The notes: generated by a model from the sequence alone, not told the origin. Shown: positions 44,164 through 53,804, counted from the first letter of the stretch. The stretch is DNA of 64,000 bases from Roseomonas populi (GCF_024594815.1 NZ_JANJOU010000013.1:101272-165271); one strand, 5' to 3'. A program made the numbers and translations.

Positions 44164-46425
44164 ATGCCCGATGGCAGCACCCCACATATCGGCCCCGCCA
44201 CCATCCGCATCGACGGCCGCGCCAAGGTCACGGGCGCGGCGCGCTACGCCTCCGACGAGGTGGTGGCGAACCCGTCCTGGGCCTTCCTCGTCACCAGCAG
44301 CATCGCCCGCGGCCGCATCCGCGGCTTCCGGCTGGAGGAGGCCCGCGCCGTGCCAGGGGTGCTGGACATCCTGACGCACGAGAATGTCGGCGGCGAGGCC
44401 GAGAAGCCGAAGCCCATGGCCGGCGGCGACACCACGGAGACGATGGAATCCGACCGGATCTGGCACGACGGCCAGATCATCGCCGTGGTGGTTGCCGAGA
44501 CCTTCGAGGCGGCGCGCGAGGCCGCGCACAAGGTCCGCCCGGACTACGAGGAGGAGGCGCCCTCCGCCAGTTTCGGCAGCCCCGGCGCGGTGGAGGAGGT
44601 CCGCAAGGCCGGGGAGCATAAGGACTACCGCGTCGGCCACGCGGAGCGCGCCTTCCGGGATGCCGAGTTCCGGGTGGACCAGCGCTACGGCACACCCACC
44701 CAGCACCACAACCCGATCGAGCTCTTCACCACCACCTGCGAATGGCAGGACGGGAAGCTGACGGTCTATGAGCCCAGCCAGTTCGTCTACGGACTGCGCG
44801 GGAACCTGGCGAAGCAGCTCCGCATCCAGCCGGAGAGCATCCGCGTCGTCTCCCGCTTCGTCGGCGGAGCCTTCGGCAGCAAGGGCGGCATCACCGCGCG
44901 CACGGCCTGGATCGCGGTTGCGGCGCGCCGTGTTGGGCGGCCGGTAAAGCTCGTCTCCACGCGCGACCAGGGCTTCACCATCGTCACCTACCGCGCGGAG
45001 ACGCGGCACCACATCCAGCTCGGCGCCGACCGCAACGGGAAGCTGACCGCCTTCCGGCACGAGGGCTGGGAGGTCACTTCCCGCCCCTCGCAGTACAACG
45101 TGTCCGGCACGGAGACGACGGCGCGGATCTATGCCTGCCCGAACATCCTGACGAAGGTGAACATCGTCCACGCGGACCGGAACACGCCGGGCTTCATGCG
45201 CGCCCCGCCCGAGGGGCCCTACATGTTCCCCCTGGAATGCGCGATGGACGAGCTGGCCTTCGCGCTGCGGATGGACCCGATCGAGTTGCGGCGGATCAAC
45301 GACACCCAGACCGATCCCGCGACAGGGCTACCCTTCAGTTCCCGTTCCCTAATGGAGTGCTTCGACAAGGGCGCGGCGCGCTTCAACTGGTCCGCGCGCA
45401 ACCCGGTGCCGGGCGCGGTGCGGGATGGGGATTGGCTGGTCGGGTATGGCTGCGCCACCGCCGCCTACGCAGCGAATATCGGCCCGGGCAGCGCGGAGGT
45501 CACGCTGCACCCGGATGGGCACGCGCGGGTGCGGATTGCGGCGCACGAGATCGGCAACGGGGCCTACACCGTCATCGCCATTACGGCGGCGGAGCAGCTC
45601 GGCCTGGAGGTGTCGGACGTGGCGGTGGAGCTGGGGGATACGAACCTCCCCGCCGCCGGCCTCGCCGCGGGGTCAAACCACACGGCGGCCATCAGCCATG
45701 CCGTCGCCAAGGCTTGCGATGAGGTCCGGGAGCGGCTGGCACGCGCCGCCACCCTGGCGAATGACAGCCCCTTCGCCGGGCAGGACCCCGCCGCCCTCTC
45801 CCTCTCCGGCCGCGCGCTGGTCGGCCCGGGCGGGGCGCAGGAGTCTCTGGCCCGCGCCCTCTCTCGCCTGGGCGAAGGTCCGCTCGCAGTGCAGGCGGAG
45901 AACATCCCCAAGGGCGTGCCGCCGGACGCCATGGAGAAGCTGCGGCAGGGCCAGATGGCCATGTCCCGCGGCCACAGCCGGGACGACGTGACGGCCTATG
46001 CCTTCGGCGCGCAGTTCGTGGAGGTGCGCGTTCATGCCCGCACGCGGGAGGTGCGCGTGCCCCGCGCCCTGGGCGCCTTCGCCTCGCCCCGGATCGTCAA
46101 CCCCATGGCGGCGCACAGCCAGTACATGGGCGGCATGATCTGGGGCATCGGCGCAGCCCTGCACGAGAAGACCGAGATCGACCCGGTGGCCGCCCGCTAC
46201 ACCAACGACAACATCGCGGAGTACCTGATCCCCGTGAACGCCGACGTGCGGAGCGTGGAGGTGCTGATGGTGCCGGAGAAGGACGAGACGGTGAACCCGC
46301 TGGGGATCAAGGGGATCGGGGAGATCGGTATCGTCGGCATGAACGCGGCGGTGGCCAATGCCGTGTTCAACGCCACCGGCCGCCGCGTGCGCGACCTGCC
46401 CATCCGGATCGAGGACCTGCTCTGA
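44164..46425 (+). CDS. PaoC/YagR-like molybdenum-binding catalytic subunit
   Basis: A 753-residue subunit that binds molybdopterin cytosine dinucleotide and oxidises the substrate. TIRIDGRAKVTGAARYASDE opens the protein; FVGGAFGSKGG, MRAPPEGPYMFPLECAMDEL and NGAYTVIAITAAEQLGLE contact the cofactor; the catalytic Glu is in the C-terminal GIKGIGEIGIVG. It starts 4 nt after the FAD subunit's stop. With its partners it should form an aldehyde- or N-heterocycle-oxidising complex; PaoABC in E. coli detoxifies aromatic aldehydes. A dedicated maturation chaperone (PaoD/XdhC type) is not in the window. Confidence 0.93.
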   Translation: MPDGSTPHIGPATIRIDGRAKVTGAARYASDEVVANPSWAFLVTSSIARGRIRGFRLEEARAVPGVLDILTHENVGGEAEKPKPMAGGDTTETMESDRIWHDGQIIAVVVAETFEAAREAAHKVRPDYEEEAPSASFGSPGAVEEVRKAGEHKDYRVGHAERAFRDAEFRVDQRYGTPTQHHNPIELFTTTCEWQDGKLTVYEPSQFVYGLRGNLAKQLRIQPESIRVVSRFVGGAFGSKGGITARTAWIAVAARRVGRPVKLVSTRDQGFTIVTYRAETRHHIQLGADRNGKLTAFRHEGWEVTSRPSQYNVSGTETTARIYACPNILTKVNIVHADRNTPGFMRAPPEGPYMFPLECAMDELAFALRMDPIELRRINDTQTDPATGLPFSSRSLMECFDKGAARFNWSARNPVPGAVRDGDWLVGYGCATAAYAANIGPGSAEVTLHPDGHARVRIAAHEIGNGAYTVIAITAAEQLGLEVSDVAVELGDTNLPAAGLAAGSNHTAAISHAVAKACDEVRERLARAATLANDSPFAGQDPAALSLSGRALVGPGGAQESLARALSRLGEGPLAVQAENIPKGVPPDAMEKLRQGQMAMSRGHSRDDVTAYAFGAQFVEVRVHARTREVRVPRALGAFASPRIVNPMAAHSQYMGGMIWGIGAALHEKTEIDPVAARYTNDNIAEYLIPVNADVRSVEVLMVPEKDETVNPLGIKGIGEIGIVGMNAAVANAVFNATGRRVRDLPIRIEDLL

Positions 46426-46579
46426 CCCCGCGCCCTCCACCGACTGGCTCGTCGGACAGTTCATCCGGGCGATCGACGAGAGCTGGCACATTCTCGCCAC
46501 CAGCCACGCGGTGGACCATCGGCCGCGCCTCGGCCCGGTGCAGCAGGCCGGCGGCGCCGAAGGGACGACCGAGCGCTGA
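46358..46579 (+). other. Short high-GC3 frame overlapping the end of the PaoC-like gene
   Basis: After the PaoC-like stop, one frame stays open for 51 codons with nearly all third positions G or C (DPAPSTDWLVGQFIRAIDES continuing to GAEGTTER). It reads like protein, with a helical WLVGQFIRAIDESWHILAT core, but the only in-frame start is an ATG inside paoC without a ribosome-binding site. It may be a small gene with an unusual start, the tail of a decayed gene, or chance. Confidence 0.25.
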
Positions 46580-46671
46580 GGCGGCGGGCGGCGCCCCCGC
46601 CCCCCCCTTGAAGCTCGCTGGCCCCTCTTTCATATCGCTCCTCCGGTTGTTTCCCTTTCCGGAGGACACGC

Positions 46672-48507
46672 GTGAGCGAGACGGTGGAGCGCCACGAATT
46701 CGGCGCTGAGGTCGGGCGGCTGCTGGACCTGGTGGTCCATGCCCTCTACTCGGACCGCGAGATCTTCCTGCGGGAGCTGGTGGCGAATGCGGCCGATGCC
46801 GTGGACCGCCGCCGCTTCGAGGCCCTGACCGGCGGGGTGCCCGGCGTGCCGGAAGGCTCCGCGGTACGGGTCGTGCCGGACAAGGCCGCGCGCACCCTGA
46901 CCGTTACCGACCCCGGCATCGGTATGAGCAAGGCCGACATGGCGGAGAACCTGGGCACCATCGCCCGCTCCGGCACCCGGGCCTTCACCCAGTCCCTGGC
47001 GGATGCGAAGCCGGGCGACCGGCCCAGCCTCATCGGCCAGTTCGGGGTGGGCTTCTACTCCGCCTTCATGGTGGCGGAGCGGGTGGAGGTCACCTCCCGC
47101 AAGGCCGGGTCCGACGAGACCTGGACCTGGTCCTCCGAGGGCCGCGGCGACTACACCCTCGCCCGCGCGGAGCGCGCCGAGCCCGGCACGGACATCGTGC
47201 TGCACGTTAAGGCCGACGCTGAGGAGTTCCTGGAGCCGATCCGCCTGCGGACCATCATCCGCAAGTGGGCTGACCACATCACGGTGCCCATTACCATCGC
47301 CGAGGACGGGAAGGACGAGCCGGCGAACGAGGGCACGGCGCTGTGGCGCAAGCCGAAGTCCGAGATCAGCGCCGAGAGCTACACGGAGTTCTACCGCCAC
47401 CTCGGCCACAACTTCGACGAGCCCTGGGCGACGCTGCACTGGCACGCCGAGGGCACGGTGGAGTTCACCGCGCTTCTTTTCATCCCGGGCATGAAGCCCT
47501 TCCAGGTCGTGGAGGGCGAGCGGGAGAGCCGCGTGCGCCTGCATGTCCGGCGCATGTTCATCACGGACGAGGCGGCGCTGCTGCCGCCCTGGCTGCGCTT
47601 CGTGCAGGGCGTAGTGGACACGGAGGACCTGCCCCTCAACGTCTCGCGCGAGATGCTGCAGGCCACGCCGGTGCTGGCGCGCATTCGCAAGGCGGTGACG
47701 AACCGCGTGCTGTCCGATCTGAAAACCCGCGCGAAGGAGGCTGAGGAGTACGCGAAGTTCTGGGAGAACTTCGGCCCGGTCCTGAAGGAGGGCATCTACG
47801 AGGACACGGAGCACCGGAAGGATCTTGCCGGGCTGCTGCGCTTCCGCTCCTCCGCCGTGGAGGGCTGGACCTCGCTGGCCGACTATGTCTCCCGCATGAA
47901 GGAAGGGCAGGAGGCGATCTACGTCCTCTCCGGCGATTCCGCCGAGGCGCTGGCGAAGTCGCCGCAGTTGGAGGGCTTCCGTGCCCGCGGCGTGGAGGTG
48001 CTTCTGCTCTCCGACAGCATCGATGCCTTCTGGCCGGAGCGGCTGGGAAGCTTCGAGGAAAAGCCGATCCGCAGTGTCACCCAGGGCTCGGCCGATCTCT
48101 CGAAGATCGCGGGCGGCGATGCGGCCCAGGGCGAGGCGGCGGACCTCTCGAAGCTCCTCCCGCTGCTGAAGGACGCGCTGAAGGAGGATGTCTCCGAGGT
48201 GCGGGCCACGGACCGGCTGGTGGACAGCGCCGTGGTCCTCGCCGCGCCGGAATTCGGGCCCGACCTGCACATGCAGCGCCTGCTGCAGCGCGCGGGGCGC
48301 GACTTCGGCTCGTTGAATCCGGTGCTGGAGATCAACCCCCGCCACCCGCTGGTGCGGAGCCTCGCCGCGAAGGCCGAGGCGGGCGATGTGGCCGAGGCCG
48401 CCGGGCTGCTGCTGGACCTCGCCCGCGTGCAGGACGGCGACACCCCGCGTGACCCCGCCGCCTTCGCCCGGCGCGTCGCGGAGGCGCTGGCGACCAGCCT
48501 GGGCTGA
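46672..48507 (+). CDS. htpG: Molecular chaperone HtpG (Hsp90)
   Basis: A 611-residue ATP-dependent chaperone. The GHKL ATPase motifs are complete: [40 protein letters not shown] and [19 protein letters not shown]. The middle domain has LFIPGMKPF and [16 protein letters not shown], and the C-terminal dimerisation domain ends near the stop. The GTG start has GGAGG at 6 nt spacing. Size and motifs are typical; nothing suggests divergence. Confidence 0.97.
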   Translation: MSETVERHEFGAEVGRLLDLVVHALYSDREIFLRELVANAADAVDRRRFEALTGGVPGVPEGSAVRVVPDKAARTLTVTDPGIGMSKADMAENLGTIARSGTRAFTQSLADAKPGDRPSLIGQFGVGFYSAFMVAERVEVTSRKAGSDETWTWSSEGRGDYTLARAERAEPGTDIVLHVKADAEEFLEPIRLRTIIRKWADHITVPITIAEDGKDEPANEGTALWRKPKSEISAESYTEFYRHLGHNFDEPWATLHWHAEGTVEFTALLFIPGMKPFQVVEGERESRVRLHVRRMFITDEAALLPPWLRFVQGVVDTEDLPLNVSREMLQATPVLARIRKAVTNRVLSDLKTRAKEAEEYAKFWENFGPVLKEGIYEDTEHRKDLAGLLRFRSSAVEGWTSLADYVSRMKEGQEAIYVLSGDSAEALAKSPQLEGFRARGVEVLLLSDSIDAFWPERLGSFEEKPIRSVTQGSADLSKIAGGDAAQGEAADLSKLLPLLKDALKEDVSEVRATDRLVDSAVVLAAPEFGPDLHMQRLLQRAGRDFGSLNPVLEINPRHPLVRSLAAKAEAGDVAEAAGLLLDLARVQDGDTPRDPAAFARRVAEALATSLG

Positions 48508-48677
48508 CGCCGCGGCGCGAGCGGCCTGTCCCCGCGGCAGCGCCGCCCCGCAGTGGCCGCAACCAAGGGTAAGGGCACCCCCTTGCCCTGGCCCTCCACC
48601 TTGGATCAGGGTCCCTCCGGCCCTATCTGGGCCCTTCCCGGGGCGCCTCGCCGCGCTCTCTTCGTCGCTGAGGCAGG

Positions 48678-49526
48678 ATGACCCTTTCCAACGTGCGGAC
48701 GAACCCTGAGCCGAGGACGCTGCGACCCCGCGTCCTCTCCCTGCTCCGGGGGCGCCTCAGCGCGGCACCGGCCGAGCCGATCCCCCTTCGCCCGGGCGAC
48801 CTCTCCATCGGCTCCTACAATGTTCACAAGTGCGTCGGCACGGATAACCGCTTCGATCCCGCCCGCGTGGGCGAGGTGATCGCGGAGCTGAACGTGGACA
48901 TCCTGGCGCTGCAGGAGGTGGACCGCCGCTTCGGGCACCGCGTCGGCCTGCTGGACATGGCGGGGATCGAGCGGCGCACGGGGCTGCGCCACGTCCCCCT
49001 CTCCAACGTACCCAAGGGGCAGGGCTGGCACGGCAACGCGCTGATGCTCCGCGCGGGCGAGGTGACACGGCTGCACCGCCTGACCCTTCCTGGCGGCGAG
49101 CCGCGCGGCGCGGCCGTGGCCGACCTGCTCCTGCCGGCCGGGCCGCTGCGCGTGGTCTCCGCGCATTTCGGCCTGCTGCGGCGGCACCGGGCGCGGCAGG
49201 TGGCGGCCATCCTGGAGACGCTGGAGGCCGCGGACGACATGCCGACGGTGATCCTCGGCGACCTCAACGAGTGGCGGCCGGGTCGCCGGTCCTCCCTGAT
49301 GGCGCTTGAGGGGCATTTCGAGGGCGTGCGGCCCGACCACGCCACCTTCCCCAGCCGCCTGCCCCTGCTGCCGCTGGACCGCATCCTCGGCCGCCCCTAC
49401 GGGCTGGTGGAGATGGTGCGCGCCCATGACACGCCGCTGGCCCGCGTCGCCTCCGACCACCTGCCGCTGAAGGCCCGGCTGCGGCTGGCCGCCGTGCACG
49501 GCGCGACCCTGGCGAACGCGGCCTGA
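48678..49526 (+). CDS. Endonuclease/exonuclease/phosphatase-fold hydrolase, YbhP-like
   Basis: A 282-residue EEP-superfamily metal-dependent phosphodiesterase or phosphatase. SIGSYNVHKCVGTDNRFDP, LALQEVDRRFGHRVG (Glu metal ligand), VILGDLNEWRPG (Asp-Asn) and ARVASDHLPL (Asp-His) are all present. No signal peptide is evident. The gene lies 14 bp upstream of a phospholipase D/cardiolipin-synthase gene, the same pairing as E. coli ybhP-clsB, so a role in phospholipid metabolism is a reasonable inference. Confidence 0.87.
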   Translation: MTLSNVRTNPEPRTLRPRVLSLLRGRLSAAPAEPIPLRPGDLSIGSYNVHKCVGTDNRFDPARVGEVIAELNVDILALQEVDRRFGHRVGLLDMAGIERRTGLRHVPLSNVPKGQGWHGNALMLRAGEVTRLHRLTLPGGEPRGAAVADLLLPAGPLRVVSAHFGLLRRHRARQVAAILETLEAADDMPTVILGDLNEWRPGRRSSLMALEGHFEGVRPDHATFPSRLPLLPLDRILGRPYGLVEMVRAHDTPLARVASDHLPLKARLRLAAVHGATLANAA

Positions 49527-49540
49527 CCGGGGGCGGCCCG

Positions 49541-50980
49541 GTGTCCAGCGCTACCAGGGTCGAGGAGGCCGCCATTGTGCCCGCCCCGCCCTGGCCGGCG
49601 GAGGGCAGCGGCGTCGCGGTGGTGCCGGACGGGCTGGTCGCCTTCGCGACCCGCTGCCGCGCGGCGCGCGAGGCGCAGGAGAGTCTGGATCTCCTCTACT
49701 ACATCTGGCGCGACGACCTGACCGGCCGGCTGCTGGCGCGGGAGGTGCTGCGCGCCGCCGAGCGCGGCGTGCGCGTGCGCCTGCTGCTGGACGACATGTA
49801 CGCGCTGGGGCGGGAACGCGTTCTCTCGATCCTGGACGCGCATCCGGGGATCGAGGTGCGGCTGTTCAACCCCACGCGCTGGCGCCGCTTCGGCCAGGTG
49901 GGGCTGGTGCTGGAAATGCTGTTCGGCGGGCGGCACCTGAACCGGCGGATGCACAACAAGGCCTGGATCGCCGATCGCCGGGTGGCCGTGGTGGGCGGCC
50001 GCAACGTCGGCGACGAGTATTACGACGCTTCCGGCGCCTTCAACTTCCGCGACCTGGACCTCGTCCTCGGGGGACAGGCGGTGCGCGACGTGCAGGCAGT
50101 GTTCGAGCGGTACTGGCGCCACCCGCTGGCCCGCACGGTGCGGCGCGCCAGTGGTCTGCGGCCGCGCCCCGGGCGGCTGGCCGCCCTCATCCGGCGCCTG
50201 GACATGACAGCGCAGGGCGAGGGCGCGCGGCCCTTCCTTGAGGGGCTGAGGGCCGATCCCGGCGTGGCCCGGATCATGGCCGGTGATTCCTCCGATCTCA
50301 CCCCTCTCGCGCCCGAGGCCATCCGGGTGGTCGCGGACCCGCCGGACAAGGTGCTGTCTCGCGCCGAGATGAAGGAGTGCCTCGCGCCGGCGATCCTGGA
50401 GGCCCTGAACGAGGCCCGGCGGGAGGTGCTGCTGATCTCCCCCTATTTCGTGCCGGGCGAGGAAGGGGTGGCAATCCTGGAGCGCCTGGCGCGGAACGGG
50501 GTGCGGGTGGCAGTGGTCACCAACTCCCTCGCCGCGACGGACGTGGTGGCGGTGCATGGCGGCTACGCCGGGCATCGCGGCCACCTGCTGGACGCGGGGA
50601 TCGAGCTTTACGAGTTGAAGCGGTCCGGCAAGGAATCGGCCGGCGTCTTCGGCTCGCGCGGCGCCAGCCTGCATACCAAGGCGCTGGTGGTGGATGGCGG
50701 GCACGCCTTCGTCGGTTCCTTCAACCTCGACCCCCGCTCGGCGACCCTGAACACGGAGATGGGGGTCTTCGTTCGCCACCCCGCGCTCGGGGATGCGGTG
50801 CAGGAGGAGTTCGCGCGTCTCTCCGACCCGGCGCGGAGTTGGCGGGTGACCCGGGACGGGCAAGGGGCGCTTCGCTGGGACAGTTCGGACGGGACCGTGG
50901 CGGCAGAGCCGGACGCCTCGCTCCGGCGACGCGCGCTGGCCTGGGTGGTCAGCAGGCTGCCGATTGAATCCCAGCTCTGA
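49541..50980 (+). CDS. Phospholipase D-family protein, cardiolipin synthase (ClsB/ClsC-like)
   Basis: A 479-residue PLD-superfamily enzyme with two complete HKD motifs, HNKAWIADRRVAVVGGRN and HTKALVVDGGHAFVGSFN, each followed by the G-x-x-N signature. Such enzymes join two phospholipids or phosphatidylethanolamine with phosphatidylglycerol to make cardiolipin at the inner membrane. No N-terminal transmembrane helix is present, as in ClsB/ClsC and unlike ClsA. The GTG start has a weak site, consistent with coupling to the YbhP-like gene just upstream. Confidence 0.88.
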   Translation: MSSATRVEEAAIVPAPPWPAEGSGVAVVPDGLVAFATRCRAAREAQESLDLLYYIWRDDLTGRLLAREVLRAAERGVRVRLLLDDMYALGRERVLSILDAHPGIEVRLFNPTRWRRFGQVGLVLEMLFGGRHLNRRMHNKAWIADRRVAVVGGRNVGDEYYDASGAFNFRDLDLVLGGQAVRDVQAVFERYWRHPLARTVRRASGLRPRPGRLAALIRRLDMTAQGEGARPFLEGLRADPGVARIMAGDSSDLTPLAPEAIRVVADPPDKVLSRAEMKECLAPAILEALNEARREVLLISPYFVPGEEGVAILERLARNGVRVAVVTNSLAATDVVAVHGGYAGHRGHLLDAGIELYELKRSGKESAGVFGSRGASLHTKALVVDGGHAFVGSFNLDPRSATLNTEMGVFVRHPALGDAVQEEFARLSDPARSWRVTRDGQGALRWDSSDGTVAAEPDASLRRRALAWVVSRLPIESQL

Positions 50981-51026
50981 ACAGCGATCCATCACGGGGA
51001 GAATGGCTGGCAGGGTGATCCAGGAA

Positions 51027-51047
51027 CCTTTAGAGAACATCTAAAGG
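51027..51047. repeat. 8-bp perfect inverted repeat over the topB ribosome-binding site
   Basis: CCTTTAGA and TCTAAAGG are exact reverse complements separated by GAACA. The right arm contains AAAGG of the topB Shine-Dalgarno stretch and ends 6 nt before the ATG. It is AT-rich in a GC-rich setting. It could be a protein operator or an mRNA hairpin that controls translation. Confidence 0.55.
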
Positions 51048-51053
51048 GCAGCC

Positions 51054-53399
51054 ATGACCGACCAGATCGTCATCACCGAGAAGACCAGCCAGGCGAAGGA
51101 TGTCCGGGCCGCGGTGGGCGGCCGCTACGGGGCGATCCTGCCCGCCGAGGGCCACCTCTTCGATCTGGTGGAGCCGGAGGATGTCGTCCCGGAGTGGAAG
51201 CGGTGGTCGCCCGTCCTGCTTCGGCCGGAGGGGCTCTACGGCACCAAGCCCGCCAAGGGCGGCAACAAGGCATCCAAGCTCCAGGCCATCCGCGCCGCGC
51301 TGAAGGGCGCCAAGTGCGTCTGGCTCGCCACCGACTGCGACCGCGAGGGACAACTGATCGGGCAGGAGATCCTGGAGCACCTGAAGTATCGCGGCCGGGT
51401 CATGCGGGTGATCTTCACCGCCCAGGACCCCCAGACCATCCGGAACGCCTTCGCGCAAGCCAGGCCGAACGCCGACTATGCCCGCCTCTATGCCGCCGCC
51501 GTGGCGCGGCGGCAGGCCGACCAGATCTACAATCTCTCCCTGACCCGCACGGCGACCGTGACCCTGGCCCGCGGCGCGCGCACCGTGATCGGCGTGGGCC
51601 GGGTGAAGACGCCGACGCTGGCCATCGTGTGCAAGCGGGAGCTGGAGATCCGCAACTTCGTCCCGCAGGCCTATTTCGAGGTGGTCGCCACCGCCGAGGC
51701 CGGGGCGGGCCCCCTGCGGATGCGACACGCGCCGAAGGAGCGAATCCTCAAGCGCGAGGACGCGGAGGCAATCGCCGCGCTGGCCGAGGACTTCGAAGGG
51801 CCGCTCTCCGTGAAGGTGGAGGATAAGCGCCAGTCCCCTCCCCGCCTGCACGACCTGCCCTCGCTCCAGAAGCTCTGTGGTTCCCGCTTCGGCTGGTCCG
51901 CGGCGCGCACGCTGGAGGTGGCGCAGGAGCTCTATGACGGCGATGGCAAGAAGGTCATCACCTATCCCCGCGCCGAGACGCGCTACCTGCCGGAGAACCT
52001 GATCCCGGACGTCCCGCGCATCGTCGCCGGGCTGCGCGTCGGCCGCGCCTTCGCCGAGGTGCCGGTGCCGGACCCGCCAGTGATCCGCCGGGGTGCCGGC
52101 GGCCCGTTCAACGACAAGGGGCTCGCCGGGGCCAGCCACCACGCCGTGATCCCGAACGTGAACACGGTGGAGACGCTGCGCGAGGTCTGGCCGCGTCTTT
52201 CGGCCGACGAGCGCAAGCTCTTCGACGTGATCGCCCGGTCCTATCTCGCGGCGATGATGCCGGATTTCCGCTACCGGCAGACCACTGCGACGATCGACGT
52301 GAAAGGCCATGTCTTCCGTGCGGTGGGCCGGCAGCCCATCGAGCTGGGCTGGCGCGCCGCCTTCCCGAACTGGCAGCCGGCTGATGAGAAGGGCGAGGAC
52401 GCGCAGTTGCTTCCCGCGCTGCGCGACGGCGAGGCGGCCCGGCTGCACGACGCCATGGTGGAAGCCAAGGAGACCCGCCCCCCGCCCCGCTACAACGAGG
52501 GCACGCTGATCGAGGCCATGCAGAACGCCTGGCGCTTCGTGGAGGACGAGGCGCTGCAGGAGCGGCTGAAGGAAGCCAAGGGCATCGGCACGCCGGCGAC
52601 CCGGGCTGAGGTGATCCGCGGCCTGAAGGCGCAGGAGTTCCTCGTCACCGAGGGCAAGAACATCGTCCCCACGCCGCGCGGCCTCTCCCTGTACGCCGTG
52701 CTGGAGAAGGCGGACCCGGCCCTCGTCGATCCTGGCGTGACGGCGCAAATGGAGCGCCTGCTGGACGAGGTGCTGGTCGGCCAGCAGGAGATGGCGGGCG
52801 CGATCGATGCGGTCTGCGCCCAGGCCAGCCGCATCATCGCCCGCCTGCAGGACGGGACAACGCCGATCGACCCGGCGCTGCTGCGCCCGCAGGCCCGGCG
52901 CGGCGGCGCGAAGGGGCGGGTGGCGAATGGCCCGCCCACGCCGGCGATGAAGCGCTTCGCCGAGGGGCTCGCCCGTCAGAAGGGCCTGGAGCTCCCCGAC
53001 GGCTACGACGCGTCCGGGGCGGTCTGCCGCGCCTTCCTGGACCAGCATTCCGGGAAGGCCGGGACGGCGCCGACAAGTCCTCCGGCCGGGGGCGATGAGC
53101 CCGCACCGCCCCGTCGGCGCGCCACTGGGCGCCGCAAGAAGGCGGCACCGGCGCTGGACGAGTCCCGGACAGGCCCGGCCCCCAGGCGGCCCAGGCGGCG
53201 CGCCCAGCCAGCCCCTGCGGCAGGGCCAGATCGGCCGGCCTCGGAGGAGCCGATCTCGGATCGCGCGGAGACGCCACTCCGCATCCCCTTCGGGAACAAG
53301 GAAGCGGCGCTGCGGCTCGGGGCGCGGTATCGCGCGGGCGGCTGGTACGCACCGCCCGGCACCGACCTGGGAGGCTTCCGGGAGCGCGGCTGGCTCTGA
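51054..53399 (+). CDS. topB: DNA topoisomerase III (type IA) with C-terminal DUF5710-like domain
   Basis: A 781-residue enzyme that relaxes and decatenates DNA through a 5'-phosphotyrosine. The TOPRIM motifs are TEKTSQA (Glu9) and LATDCDREGQLIG (D94-x-D96-x-E98). The active-site region is VITYPRAETRYL with Tyr304, a variant (Ala-Glu-Thr) of the usual T-D-S. RYNEGTLIEAMQNA and KGIGTPATRAEVI are the gate motifs. After residue 650 a basic Pro/Ala linker replaces zinc fingers and the last 45 residues (PFGNKEAALRLGARYRAGGW, YAPPGTDLGGFRERGWL) resemble DUF5710, a domain often found in plasmid- or ICE-linked primases. AAAGGG precedes the ATG within an inverted repeat. Confidence 0.9.
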   Translation: MTDQIVITEKTSQAKDVRAAVGGRYGAILPAEGHLFDLVEPEDVVPEWKRWSPVLLRPEGLYGTKPAKGGNKASKLQAIRAALKGAKCVWLATDCDREGQLIGQEILEHLKYRGRVMRVIFTAQDPQTIRNAFAQARPNADYARLYAAAVARRQADQIYNLSLTRTATVTLARGARTVIGVGRVKTPTLAIVCKRELEIRNFVPQAYFEVVATAEAGAGPLRMRHAPKERILKREDAEAIAALAEDFEGPLSVKVEDKRQSPPRLHDLPSLQKLCGSRFGWSAARTLEVAQELYDGDGKKVITYPRAETRYLPENLIPDVPRIVAGLRVGRAFAEVPVPDPPVIRRGAGGPFNDKGLAGASHHAVIPNVNTVETLREVWPRLSADERKLFDVIARSYLAAMMPDFRYRQTTATIDVKGHVFRAVGRQPIELGWRAAFPNWQPADEKGEDAQLLPALRDGEAARLHDAMVEAKETRPPPRYNEGTLIEAMQNAWRFVEDEALQERLKEAKGIGTPATRAEVIRGLKAQEFLVTEGKNIVPTPRGLSLYAVLEKADPALVDPGVTAQMERLLDEVLVGQQEMAGAIDAVCAQASRIIARLQDGTTPIDPALLRPQARRGGAKGRVANGPPTPAMKRFAEGLARQKGLELPDGYDASGAVCRAFLDQHSGKAGTAPTSPPAGGDEPAPPRRRATGRRKKAAPALDESRTGPAPRRPRRRAQPAPAAGPDRPASEEPISDRAETPLRIPFGNKEAALRLGARYRAGGWYAPPGTDLGGFRERGWL

Positions 53400-53423
53400 C
53401 GATGGCGGCGTGACGTGCTGGCG

Positions 53424-53804
53424 TCAGGCCAAGTCGTTCTGCTCGTCCGCTTCTGTGTCGAGAAGGGCTTCGTAGGCGTCCCGAAGCCCGACCGTGTCCT
53501 CCACGGTGGCGGTGAAGACGATCTCCTCCTCCGCGCCATCGAGGACCACCGCCAGCCGGAACTCGAAATGCCCGGGCTCGTCCTCGGGGGTGAGCGCGGC
53601 TGTCATGGTGCCCGGCGCGCCGTCCACCAGCACCATGAAGCTGCCTTTGACGGATGGTCGCCCCGGCCCCCCGCCGCCTTCGGCGATCAGGATGTCATGA
53701 GGCTCCGTCGTTACCTGGAGTGACCGGCCCCACTGGCTCTCGGCGGCCGACCTGGCGATGGCCGAGGCCATGCCGTTGAAAAGCTCCAGGGGCTCGGTGG
53801 TCAT
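53424..53804 (-). CDS. Hypothetical protein, 126 aa
   Basis: I do not recognise this gene. The product is small, acidic and soluble, with alternating beta-like segments (GSFMVLVDGAPGTMTAALTP, FEFRLAVVLDGAEEEIVFTA) after a short helix, and an acidic C-terminal tail ending DTEADEQNDLA. No Cys, signal or membrane segment. It is convergent with topB, 24 bp apart, and separate from the catabolic operon. Codon use is like that of its neighbours, so I take it as real. Confidence 0.55.
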   Translation of the reverse strand: MTTEPLELFNGMASAIARSAAESQWGRSLQVTTEPHDILIAEGGGGPGRPSVKGSFMVLVDGAPGTMTAALTPEDEPGHFEFRLAVVLDGAEEEIVFTATVEDTVGLRDAYEALLDTEADEQNDLA

